Assembly: GCA_913020445.1 (NCBI GenBank)
Contig: CAJWAR010000010.1
Span: 1-64,000, forward strand
DNA: 64,000 bases
Direction of reading: 5' to 3'
Source of the DNA: an uncultured Rhodospirillaceae bacterium
GTDB lineage: Bacteria > Pseudomonadota > Alphaproteobacteria > Rhodospirillales > UBA2165
A model generated the notes under the pieces. The model was not told the origin of the DNA. It searched no databases and was given only the letters and a program-made list of their open reading frames with translations. Of this stretch, positions 55,603 to 63,200 are shown piece after piece (position 1 is the first letter of the stretch; each line of letters starts with the position of its first letter). The position numbers and the translations under genes are program-made.

Positions 55603-56655
55603 ATGCTATTGCGTCAATTGTTCGACAGCGAATCCTGTACTTTTACATATTTGTTAGCCTCAAGCACCGCAGCAGAAGCGCTGATCATTGATCCTGTCGT
55701 TAGCAAGCTTGACCGTTATATTACGCTACTGGATGAGCTTGACCTCCATCTGGTGAAAGCCATCGATACCCATGTTCATGCCGATCACATTACGGCCCTG
55801 GGAGAATTGAGAGACAAAACGAATTGCATCACGGTCATGGGCAAGGAAAGCAGCGTTGATGTTGTATCCATGCGCGTCGAAGATGGTGATAAAATAGAAA
55901 TTGACGGCATCTGCCTGGACGTTATCTACACGCCCGGGCATACCGATGATTCATATTGTTTTTATATTCCAGGTATGGTGTTCACCGGAGACACGCTATT
56001 TATCAGAGGCACCGGCAGAACGGATTTCCAGCATGGCAGTTCGTCGCAAGCCTACGATTCGCTGTTCAACAAAATACTGAAACTGCCAGACGAAACGATT
56101 GTCTATCCGGGCCATGACTATAAAGGTGACAGCACCAGCACCATCGGCGAAGAAAAAGCCTTCAATCCACGCCTGCAAGTCAGCTCAGCCGAAGATTACG
56201 CCGAAATCATGGACAATCTTGGCCTACCCAATCCGAAAATGATGGATGTCGCGGTCCCAGCCAATCAACATATTGGCATGGCGCAAGAGGAACCGGAGAT
56301 TACCGAACGCACCATTCCGGCTATTGACGCCGTCTCCCGGAACAAAGGGAATGAAGCAATATTTATTGACCTGCGTGAAGACCCGGAACGTAGTAAAAAC
56401 GGCGTCATCCCAAATTCAGTTCACGTCCCTTACAACAGCCTTACCGACTTCATTAAACCGGGCGGCATGTTGGCGGCGCTCTCCCAGCAATCGGGCCGGC
56501 AATTGATGCTTTATTGCGCCTATGGCGAACGCTCGGCGATGGCGTTAAAAGAATTGCGTGCAGCTGGGTTTAAAAATGTGCGGCATCTGGGAGGCGGGAT
56601 CGACGCCTGGGTAAATGCCGAGGGCCCAGTTGAGGCAGCGCCCCAAAACCATTAG
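55603..56655 (+). CDS. Persulfide dioxygenase-rhodanese fusion
   Basis: A 350-residue two-domain enzyme. The N-terminal metallo-beta-lactamase fold is ETHE1-like: iron ligands in THVHADH (57-62), TPGHTDD, FTGDTLFIRGTGRTDFQ and PGHDY. The C-terminal rhodanese domain (about 255-345) has IDLREDPE and the active cysteine C305 in CAYGERS. It oxidises glutathione persulfide to sulfite and shuttles sulfane sulfur. Known relatives (Blh of the bigR operon) have the same gene order after an ArsR regulator. The 3' end overlaps a convergent gene by 4 bp. Confidence 0.93.
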   Translation: MLLRQLFDSESCTFTYLLASSTAAEALIIDPVVSKLDRYITLLDELDLHLVKAIDTHVHADHITALGELRDKTNCITVMGKESSVDVVSMRVEDGDKIEIDGICLDVIYTPGHTDDSYCFYIPGMVFTGDTLFIRGTGRTDFQHGSSSQAYDSLFNKILKLPDETIVYPGHDYKGDSTSTIGEEKAFNPRLQVSSAEDYAEIMDNLGLPNPKMMDVAVPANQHIGMAQEEPEITERTIPAIDAVSRNKGNEAIFIDLREDPERSKNGVIPNSVHVPYNSLTDFIKPGGMLAALSQQSGRQLMLYCAYGERSAMALKELRAAGFKNVRHLGGGIDAWVNAEGPVEAAPQNH

Positions 56656-57689
56656 TCGCGTTGAAAGCGATCAATCCCGTCTGGGTTTTCAGTGCGCTTA
56701 AGTTTGCCATCATCTTCTAGATAGCGGATGTGTGACATCGCTTCACCGATGGCAAAAAACTTACCCGACTGATCAAGTTCTTGAGGGAACAATTTTTGCG
56801 CAATTTCAAGACCTGAGAGTGGTTCTCTGCAAATATCACGCACTCTCTCAAGCCGTTCATCATGATGGGAGATAAAATAATCAAGGCGGATTTGAAGACC
56901 AGTAAAAGGCTGGTTGTGACTTGGCAAAATTTTAACGGATTCGGGTAAGCGCCGTAATTTTTCATTACTGTCGAGAAAATCCTTGAGCGGGTTGGCTTTA
57001 GGCTCGTGAGAATGAACCAAAATCGTCGGTGAAATTTTCGGCAAGACCTGATCGCCGGCGATCAGCACATTCAATTCTTCGCAATAGAGGCAAGCATGCT
57101 CCATGGCGTGACCCAAGCCGACAATCACTTCCCAACTGTGACCACCAATATCGAAGGTTGAGCCGTCGCGCAGACGCTCATAACGCTCTGGCACCTCTTC
57201 ATATAAATGCTCGGCCGACACCAGATGCTGACTATATTCATCTAATTCATCTTCCGGGACGCCGACCCGGCGCAAGTACTTATGATAAAACTCCGTGCTT
57301 GCCATCGGGCCGCGAGAAACAATGCGGCCAAAGGTCCACTCTTCCCGCGTGATCAGCAACTCGGCGCCATATTGGCGATGCAACCAGCCGCCCAATCCAA
57401 TGTGATCAGGATGAGCGTGGGTGCAAATCAGACGCTTGAGAGACTTACCGTTGAGCAAGCGGCCAAAGATATCACGCCAGATGTCCTTGGTGCGATCATT
57501 GTTAATGCCGGTATCAATCAACACCCAGCCGTCTTCTTCTTCCATCATCCAAAGATTTATATGGTTAAGCTGGAACGGCAGCGGCATTCTGATCCACTTA
57601 ATACCAGGCAGAACTTCATACACTTCGCCTGGTTCAGGGATGTGATCTGACAGATATTCGACTGGTTTGGTTTCGGTAAGTGTGGTCAC
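56652..57689 (-). CDS. Metallo-beta-lactamase-fold hydrolase (LACTB2-like)
   Basis: A 345-residue enzyme. Metal ligands are HAHPDH at 91-96, the histidine of GLGHAMEHAC, the aspartate of IAGDQVLP and LPSHNQPF. The extra C-terminal helical domain, with ICREPLSG-LEIAQKLFP and a winged-helix-like AMSHIRYLEDDGKLKR, is that of LACTB2-type proteins. Usual activities are thioester or nucleic acid hydrolysis; none can be chosen here. Confidence 0.9.
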   Translation of the reverse strand: MTTLTETKPVEYLSDHIPEPGEVYEVLPGIKWIRMPLPFQLNHINLWMMEEEDGWVLIDTGINNDRTKDIWRDIFGRLLNGKSLKRLICTHAHPDHIGLGGWLHRQYGAELLITREEWTFGRIVSRGPMASTEFYHKYLRRVGVPEDELDEYSQHLVSAEHLYEEVPERYERLRDGSTFDIGGHSWEVIVGLGHAMEHACLYCEELNVLIAGDQVLPKISPTILVHSHEPKANPLKDFLDSNEKLRRLPESVKILPSHNQPFTGLQIRLDYFISHHDERLERVRDICREPLSGLEIAQKLFPQELDQSGKFFAIGEAMSHIRYLEDDGKLKRTENPDGIDRFQRD

Positions 57690-57842
57690 GAGATATCAAT
57701 TGCTCTTGATTGTAATTCGCCGGAATTGTTCGACATATTGTTCGACTGGCTAACAATGGCGCCCAACCTATAGAGCGAGCGGGGGAATAGCAAGGCAGTG
57801 GATTGTAAACTTTAAATGGATAAAAGAGATTTATTGTAACGC

Positions 57843-58658
57843 TTAATTGACTTTTTCAGGCGGCAGGCTGAGGCGGATCCAGGCCAATTCCTGTTTAATC
57901 GCCTCAAGACTGGGCTTGTTCGGCGTGTTCATCGCTTCATTGATAATTTCAAGCCGAATACTGGTCGGCAAGCGCTCAAGATTCTCAAGAAACAGAAATT
58001 TTATCGAGGGCCGAATGGTATCGGAAGTCAAAAGCCCCAAGATGAGCCGTTTGCGAATGTCGACCCGCAGATTACCGGCTTCCGAGAGCTCGAAAAATTC
58101 GGCGACGAAAGTGCGGGGTTCAAGATTGCCATCGATAAGTTGGCGGAGATTTTCTTTGAGCGCTTCGGTATAGCGTTTGCGGCTAAGTGCCACGAACTGT
58201 TTCGCGTTGTGATGAACCTTACCAATAATTTTCGGGTTAAAGGCGCTTTCCGTCACCAGCCCAACACATTGTTTGACGACAGGATGTTTAGACGTCTCCC
58301 CCAACATCGTAAATACTTCTGATATCAGCGGCGTTCGTTTAGGCACGGCGCTCATTCTAACTGCCGCGGCAACCGACATTGGCGAATCAGGGTCGCGTGT
58401 CGCCACCATGGCCAGGGGTAAGGGGTCTTCCATGGATTGCAGGTCAATATCGATGTTAAGAAGATGCTCAGGCATCAAAAGCTTGTTATCACTGTACGGC
58501 ACCAGGAGCGGCTGTTTGTTTTGATAGCTCTCTTTAAGATCAAGCGCCAGCTTCAAACCGTCTTGAGTAATTCCCAAATTGTTTTCAGGCTTATTTTCTT
58601 GTTGGTGATCCTGTTGCGTAGGATGGTTCTGCCGACCGGCATGGTATTCATTGGTCAT
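57843..58658 (-). CDS. Unrecognised helical protein (family A, copy 2)
   Basis: A 271-residue protein with a Gln/Asn/His-rich, probably disordered N-terminus (1-30) followed by predicted helices. Residues 160-246 resemble residues 144-231 of the protein at 82-942 (RKRY, then FVAEF, then a final helix L-P-T-S-I-R-L-E-I-I-N). I do not recognise the family. No signal peptide. It stands alone, with a 153-bp spacer before the LACTB2-like gene and over 700 bp of non-coding DNA upstream. Confidence 0.85.
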   Translation of the reverse strand: MTNEYHAGRQNHPTQQDHQQENKPENNLGITQDGLKLALDLKESYQNKQPLLVPYSDNKLLMPEHLLNIDIDLQSMEDPLPLAMVATRDPDSPMSVAAAVRMSAVPKRTPLISEVFTMLGETSKHPVVKQCVGLVTESAFNPKIIGKVHHNAKQFVALSRKRYTEALKENLRQLIDGNLEPRTFVAEFFELSEAGNLRVDIRKRLILGLLTSDTIRPSIKFLFLENLERLPTSIRLEIINEAMNTPNKPSLEAIKQELAWIRLSLPPEKVN

Positions 58659-59235
58659 TCAAGTTCGCCCTTATGAGTTTGTCCGGTTCTTGAGACCGGC
58701 TTAACGCTAATCCACTAAATTGCTCACCCTTAATCGGGTTTTGCTGATTGCCTTCCTTAATGACCTAAAAGTATTTCCAAAGTGTTTAAATTTGATGACC
58801 GGAAGCGTTAATCACCAAATATATTTGTTAGAAGGGAAAATAATAAAGATGAGTTGGCATGCCGATCCGTATTTTGACGCATTATGGCATAAATCTGTTG
58901 GCAAAATTCGCCACCGGTTTGCGAACCAAATCAGGTTTTTTCCGAATCATGCATTTTAATGGCGTAAAAACAGCTTGGATTTAAGAATTTTATAAAAATA
59001 AATTCATTTTTCCCGGGACTCGCGAGAGTCGTATTTCTTGAAATAAATCAATGATCTATTGAAATCGGAACCCCAACAAACTGGCAAATAAGCCTTTGAA
59101 AAGAATCACTTATTGCGCATCACTCTCAAGTTGAATCACCCTGACCGCTTCACAATCTCCAGTATTCATAGTTCTACAGTGAGTCAATTTTGCCACAATA
59201 TGATGTATATTCCACTATATGCAGTATTCGACCCG
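58659..59235. other. Long AT-rich stretch without a convincing gene
   Basis: The longest gene-free stretch of the window. A 79-codon ORF at 58720-58959 has no coding look; its last 36 codons from the ATG at 58849, with GAAGGG upstream, are conceivable but unsupported. A short hairpin GACTC-GCGA-GAGTC lies at 59017-59030. I see no tRNA and no repeat shared with the elements at 32-40 kb. Confidence 0.6.
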
Positions 59236-59264
59236 TTGACACCTTACAGCATTTTGCATATCAA
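59236..59264 (+). promoter_or_regulatory. Sigma-70-type promoter of a small-gene unit
   Basis: Perfect -35 TTGACA (59236-59241), a 17-bp spacer and -10 TATCAA (59259-59264). The predicted start near 59271 gives a 5' leader of about 150 nt before the small gene. Confidence 0.6.
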
Positions 59265-59270
59265 TGATTC

Positions 59271-59419
59271 AAAGCGCTAGACCATCTGATTTTCACGGGA
59301 GTTAAGAGAATCAGCTGAGGTCAAAGCAAATAAAATCGGTGCCGTAGAATGACGGACCACCCATCAGGAAGGCGAAACGAAAGGATTATCAGGCCACGAA
59401 ATAAAGGGGGTGTGCTGAG
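59271..59419 (+). promoter_or_regulatory. Structured 5' leader
   Basis: CTGATTTTC (59286-59294) pairs with GAGAATCAG (59306-59314), with an outer GACC/GGTC helix at 59279-59282 and 59319-59322. The rest is purine-rich and ends in the ribosome site AAAGGGGG. It may be a cis-acting RNA element; I recognise no riboswitch class. Confidence 0.35.
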
Positions 59420-59632
59420 ATGTACACGGTCTATTACACCGACGAAGATGCACCGGATGAAACGCGAATCGGGATGGTCTCTGCACCAAATAGCGCGATC
59501 GCCCATCGCATTGCAGAAATGCAGTTCATTAACAGCCGAATTCACAAAGTTATGGAATTAACGCCACCGGATGAAGAAACCAGATATCCCGGTGCACGGT
59601 TTATCAATGGCGAATTTCAGCCAGTTAGCTAA
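59420..59632 (+). CDS. Small hypothetical protein (70 residues)
   Basis: A 70-residue soluble protein beginning MYTVYYTDEDAPDETRIGMVSAP and ending in RYPGARFINGEFQPVS. It looks like a small alpha/beta fold: strand, helix (SAIAHRIAEMQFINSRIH), then a proline-rich turn and strand. It is preceded by a G-rich ribosome site, a promoter and a leader, and followed by a strong terminator, which together argue that it is real. An overlapping plus-strand ORF at 59349 lacks these supports. Function unknown. Confidence 0.6.
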   Translation: MYTVYYTDEDAPDETRIGMVSAPNSAIAHRIAEMQFINSRIHKVMELTPPDEETRYPGARFINGEFQPVS

Positions 59633-59728
59633 ATCGGTTAAATACCTGGTTTTACGCTCGGACTTACGGGGGCCCTTTTCGCTGATCTCATAGTTTCGGG
59701 ATTGTGCTTGAGAAGGCAACGGGGGAAT

Positions 59729-59771
59729 AGGATGCGATCCAGCTAGAGGGTGGATCGCATCCTTTCTTTTT
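59729..59771 (+). terminator. Strong rho-independent terminator
   Basis: A perfect 13-bp stem AGGATGCGATCCA (59729-59741) with TGGATCGCATCCT (59751-59763), a 9-nt loop, and the tail TTTCTTTTT. It closes the small-gene unit 97 bp after its stop. Confidence 0.9.
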
Positions 59772-59855
59772 GCGGACACCTATTCTTGTATTTCGGCCAG
59801 AATCAAGCCACAATACGCAACGAACACAACGAGAACAAATAATGCGTATTGGGCC

Positions 59856-60776
59856 ATGAGAATAGGCATAGATTTAGGCGGTACTAAGATCGAAGCTATC
59901 TGCCTTGCCGCAGATGGGACCGAGCTTGCCCGCCAGCGCGTGGTCTCTCCACAAGGCGACTATGCCGCCACCATTCAGACCATTGTCGAACTCGTTGCGA
60001 ATATTGAACAGGAAACTGCTCAATCAGGTTCAATCGGCATCGGTATCCCCGGCACGATATCACCGTCTAGCGGATTGGTTAAAAATGCCAATTCGACGTG
60101 GTTGATTGGCAAACCACTCGACCAGGATTTAACAGCGGCGCTCGGCCGGTCGGTGCGACTCGCCAATGATGCCAATTGTTTCACCCTGTCTGAGGCGACC
60201 GACGGGGCGGCAAAAGGTATAGAGTTAGTATTTGGCGTGATACTCGGTACTGGGGTCGGCGGCGGCATTGTCATCAACGGCGAAATTATTTCCGGCCCCA
60301 ACTCAGTTGCCGGCGAATGGGGGCACAACCCCTTGCCCTGGATGACCGACGACGAGCGGCCCGGGCCAGATTGTTATTGCGGTCAATCCGGCTGCATTGA
60401 AACGTTTTTAAATGGCGCCGGACTGGCCCAGCTCTATCCGGCAAAAAGCTATCAGGCGGGCACCCTCACTGCTGAGGAGATTGCAGATTTAGCCAGTAAG
60501 AATGAAGCTGTCGCCGGCATGGCAATCGATAAATATGCCGAACGCCTCGCCCGCGCCCTGGCCTCGGTCATCAACGTGCTCGACCCGGAAGTGATTGTGC
60601 TCGGTGGTGGCTTATCAAACATCGATAAGCTCTACGAATCAGTGCCGACGCTATGGCAGAATTGGACGTTTTCCGATGAAATCTCTACCCAACTGGTAAA
60701 AAATCAGCACGGCGATTCCAGTGGCGTCAGAGGCGCTGCCTGGCTGTGGCCAGACGAAGCAGCGGAGGCACCTTAA
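59856..60776 (+). CDS. ROK family sugar kinase (fructokinase-like)
   Basis: A 306-residue ROK kinase, probably for fructose or a hexosamine. ATP-binding GIDLGGTKIE is at the N-terminus, the sugar site is in LANDANCFTLSEA and GEWGHNPL, and the zinc-binding CYCGQSGCIE starts near 173. A five-codon minicistron (MRIGP) at 59842-59859 has the better ribosome site; its TGA overlaps this ATG (ATGA), and its codons repeat the kinase's own start MRIG. dinB begins directly after the stop. Confidence 0.92.
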   Translation: MRIGIDLGGTKIEAICLAADGTELARQRVVSPQGDYAATIQTIVELVANIEQETAQSGSIGIGIPGTISPSSGLVKNANSTWLIGKPLDQDLTAALGRSVRLANDANCFTLSEATDGAAKGIELVFGVILGTGVGGGIVINGEIISGPNSVAGEWGHNPLPWMTDDERPGPDCYCGQSGCIETFLNGAGLAQLYPAKSYQAGTLTAEEIADLASKNEAVAGMAIDKYAERLARALASVINVLDPEVIVLGGGLSNIDKLYESVPTLWQNWTFSDEISTQLVKNQHGDSSGVRGAAWLWPDEAAEAP

Positions 60777-62054
60777 ATGCCCAGCTCAATTTCAAGCTTG
60801 TGCCGGGAATGCGGCGCCCATTTCGACGCGGCGCCAAAAGACGAACGCTGCAGCGTTTGTGCTTCGCCGCGGATTATTTCGCATGACGAATTGGACAGCC
60901 TCTCGATCGCCCATATCGATTGCGACGCTTTTTTCGCCAGCGTTGAAAAACGCGATAATCCGGAACTGCAAAACAAACCGGTGATTGTCGGTGGCGGTAA
61001 GCGCGGCGTGGTTGCGGCCTGCTGTTATATTGCCCGAACCAAAGGCGTGCATTCGGCGATGCCAATGTATCGTGCCCTCAAAGCCTGCCCGGATGCGGTG
61101 GTGGTGCGGCCAAGCCGCAATAAATACAGTGAAGTCGGCCGCCAGATTAAGGATTTTATGCGCGACACGACGCCGCTCGTCGAATCCCTTTCAATCGATG
61201 AGGCATTTCTTGATCTCAGCGGCACTGAGAAGCTGCACGGCGGTAGTCCGGCGGCGACCTTAGTTAAATTGATCAAACGAATTGAAGATGAAATCGGCGT
61301 CACTGCTTCGGTGGGCCTCAGCTACAACAAGTTCCTTGCTAAAACAGCATCGGATTTAGACAAACCCCGCGGCTTCGCCATCATCGGCAAGGCCGAAGCG
61401 CTGGATTTTCTCGGTCCCCGGCCGGTTGGATCTATTTGGGGTGTCGGCAATTCCTTGCGTGGCAAGCTCGAACGGGATGGCCTCCGGACAATCAGCCAAT
61501 TGCGCGAAATGCCGGAAGATGAGCTGATCAAACGCTATGGCGTCATCGGCAAGCGCTTGTCCCGACTGTCGCATGGCATCGACAGCCGCATCGTTGAGCC
61601 CGGCAGCAAGGCCAAAAGCATTTCCACCGAAACAACTTTTTCAGATGATATTCGGGATTTAGAAACTTTGCTGCACCGTCTGTGGCCACTTTGCGAAAAA
61701 GTGGCCAAACAGCTGCGCAATAAAAACCTGGCGGCCCGCACCCTCACCTTGAAATTAAAAACCAGCGGTTTTCGAAGCTTGACGCGCTCGCGCACCCTCG
61801 CCCAACCTACCCAACTCGCCGAAGTTATGTATCAGGAAGCTAAAGTATTATTAGAGCCCGAAGTTAATGGCACGCCGTACCGGTTGATCGGTATCGGCAC
61901 CAGCCAATTTGCCGATCCTGAGTTTGCCGACCAGGCCGATCTGTTGGATAACAGCGCCGCAACCTTTGCCAAGGTTGAGGGTGCGATGGAATCGGTACGT
62001 GAAAAATTCGGCGGACCGGCGATCCAAAAGGGCCGGACTTTGTTGAAGGATTAA
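60777..62054 (+). CDS. dinB: DNA polymerase IV with N-terminal zinc finger
   Basis: A 425-residue Y-family translesion polymerase. An N-terminal four-cysteine finger (C9, C12, C25, C28) precedes the palm, as in many alphaproteobacterial DinB proteins. Catalytic carboxylates are in HIDCDAFFASVE and SIDEAFLDLSG; the thumb has a helix-hairpin-helix GVGNSLRGKLERDGL and the little finger is complete. It starts immediately after the ROK kinase stop, so it is probably co-transcribed with it. I see no LexA box. It ends 1 bp from the convergent eipB. Confidence 0.95.
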   Translation: MPSSISSLCRECGAHFDAAPKDERCSVCASPRIISHDELDSLSIAHIDCDAFFASVEKRDNPELQNKPVIVGGGKRGVVAACCYIARTKGVHSAMPMYRALKACPDAVVVRPSRNKYSEVGRQIKDFMRDTTPLVESLSIDEAFLDLSGTEKLHGGSPAATLVKLIKRIEDEIGVTASVGLSYNKFLAKTASDLDKPRGFAIIGKAEALDFLGPRPVGSIWGVGNSLRGKLERDGLRTISQLREMPEDELIKRYGVIGKRLSRLSHGIDSRIVEPGSKAKSISTETTFSDDIRDLETLLHRLWPLCEKVAKQLRNKNLAARTLTLKLKTSGFRSLTRSRTLAQPTQLAEVMYQEAKVLLEPEVNGTPYRLIGIGTSQFADPEFADQADLLDNSAATFAKVEGAMESVREKFGGPAIQKGRTLLKD

Positions 62055-62055
62055 G

Positions 62056-62901
62056 CTAGCAGCCGCTGTCTGGCAGTATTTCAATCCGATCGAGGCGGGC
62101 TTCGACCGCATATTTACCGAAATCCTGCAAAATGCGATTGACGATACCGTCTTCGCGTAGTTCGACACCAAGCTCGACATCCGGTGTCTGCTTAGTATCG
62201 TAAACCGGAAAATAAGCCAGCCGCATTTTCCAATTGGCGGCCTCACCGAGCACTTCAGAAAGCCGCGACGACATTTTGGCTTTACCTGAGCCAGCGCCAA
62301 TAACCGCGCTCACTTCGTAGGGATTATCCAATGTGGCGCCATCGAAGATTGCCTTGGTCAGGTGCTTGCCGCCTTCGACCGACAGTTGGATCAGGGTTTT
62401 AATGTGAGCCGTCGGGAAAAGCGTGCCTTTTTTTAACACCACCCGTTGAGCAGTCGGCTTGGTATATTCAGCAACACCGCCGAGCCCAATACCATCCAGC
62501 GCCGCCACACCCTTAATCTCTTCGGTTTTTTTACCGTTTGTTTTCTCCGTTACCCGGAACCTAAACCCCAAACCATCTTTGGCCTCCCAGGTCACCAGCG
62601 ACCGGACATTTTCAATTTCCGGCCGGTTACCATAGCGCAGCCGCAAATATACTTTGCTTTCAACCGTCCAGGCATCGCATTGATCTTTAAACTCATAAGT
62701 CATGACACCGCGCGCGCCGGTTAAACCGCCGTTTGTTCCAGCCTTTGAGAGGTGCATGGCATAAACGGCCCGATGCGGCACCAAATGGGGCACTAAACCG
62801 GCCGCCCCGGCGGGCTGAATATTGGCGGCTGCATAAACGCTGCCTAACACGGCAGCACTCAGAATTGGCAGAAGATAAAAACGCATATAATTTGTATCCA
62901 T
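62056..62901 (-). CDS. eipB: EipB/DUF1849 periplasmic envelope integrity protein
   Basis: A 281-residue secreted protein. After the signal peptide comes LVPHRAVYAMHL, the family's opening strand. The two cysteines, C74 in KDQC and the C-terminal residue C281, match the disulfide that stabilises the Brucella EipB beta-spiral. Also typical are ARGVMTYEFKD and the closing LDRIEILPDSGC. EipB supports envelope integrity and works with TPR-protein EipA-type partners in Brucella. Start at ATG 62901 or 62886. Confidence 0.87.
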   Translation of the reverse strand: MDTNYMRFYLLPILSAAVLGSVYAAANIQPAGAAGLVPHLVPHRAVYAMHLSKAGTNGGLTGARGVMTYEFKDQCDAWTVESKVYLRLRYGNRPEIENVRSLVTWEAKDGLGFRFRVTEKTNGKKTEEIKGVAALDGIGLGGVAEYTKPTAQRVVLKKGTLFPTAHIKTLIQLSVEGGKHLTKAIFDGATLDNPYEVSAVIGAGSGKAKMSSRLSEVLGEAANWKMRLAYFPVYDTKQTPDVELGVELREDGIVNRILQDFGKYAVEARLDRIEILPDSGC

Positions 62902-63113
62902 ACTTTTAATGATATCTCAGGCTCATCCTAAATCATGCCAGTCGATTGCGCCAAGTGAAAGCGTCTTACGCCGCTATCACGATTGCGCTTTCCCGGCGTG
63001 ATACCCGGCACAAACGGCAGGAACTATCAGCCAATAGGTAAAAGAATCCGAGTATAGCTAACTTTACATGTTAAAAAACTTACTTAGTGCATTGTTTTTT
63101 AAAGATTTATGTA

Positions 63114-63130
63114 TTGGCACGGCCTTTGCG
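63114..63130 (+). promoter_or_regulatory. Sigma-54 (RpoN) promoter
   Basis: TTGGCACGGCCTTTGCG matches the consensus TTGGCACG-N4-TTGC at every defined base except the final W (G here): the -24 GG is at 63116-63117 and the -12 GC at 63128-63129, 10 bp apart. It lies 71 bp before the GGDEF gene and points toward it. Confidence 0.8.
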
Positions 63131-63200
63131 TTGTTAATCGGAAAGTAATCTCTTTTGACTATAAAGAGTGCTGCTGGCTGGCAGATCGAAAGGAATTTTC

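Noticed and set aside
58720-58959. 79-codon plus-strand ORF in the long spacer
   Set aside because: No ribosome site at its start, AT-driven composition and no recognisable protein pattern; only its last 36 codons are conceivable as a gene.
59349-59561. 70-codon ORF overlapping the small gene at 59420
   Set aside because: Arg/Ser-rich shadow frame; the 59420 frame has the better ribosome site and a balanced composition.
63071-63102. TTAAAAAAC / GTTTTTTAA inverted pair as a terminator
   Set aside because: A weak A-T stem with no GC core; it precedes the sigma-54 promoter and is not placed after any gene on either strand closely enough to call.
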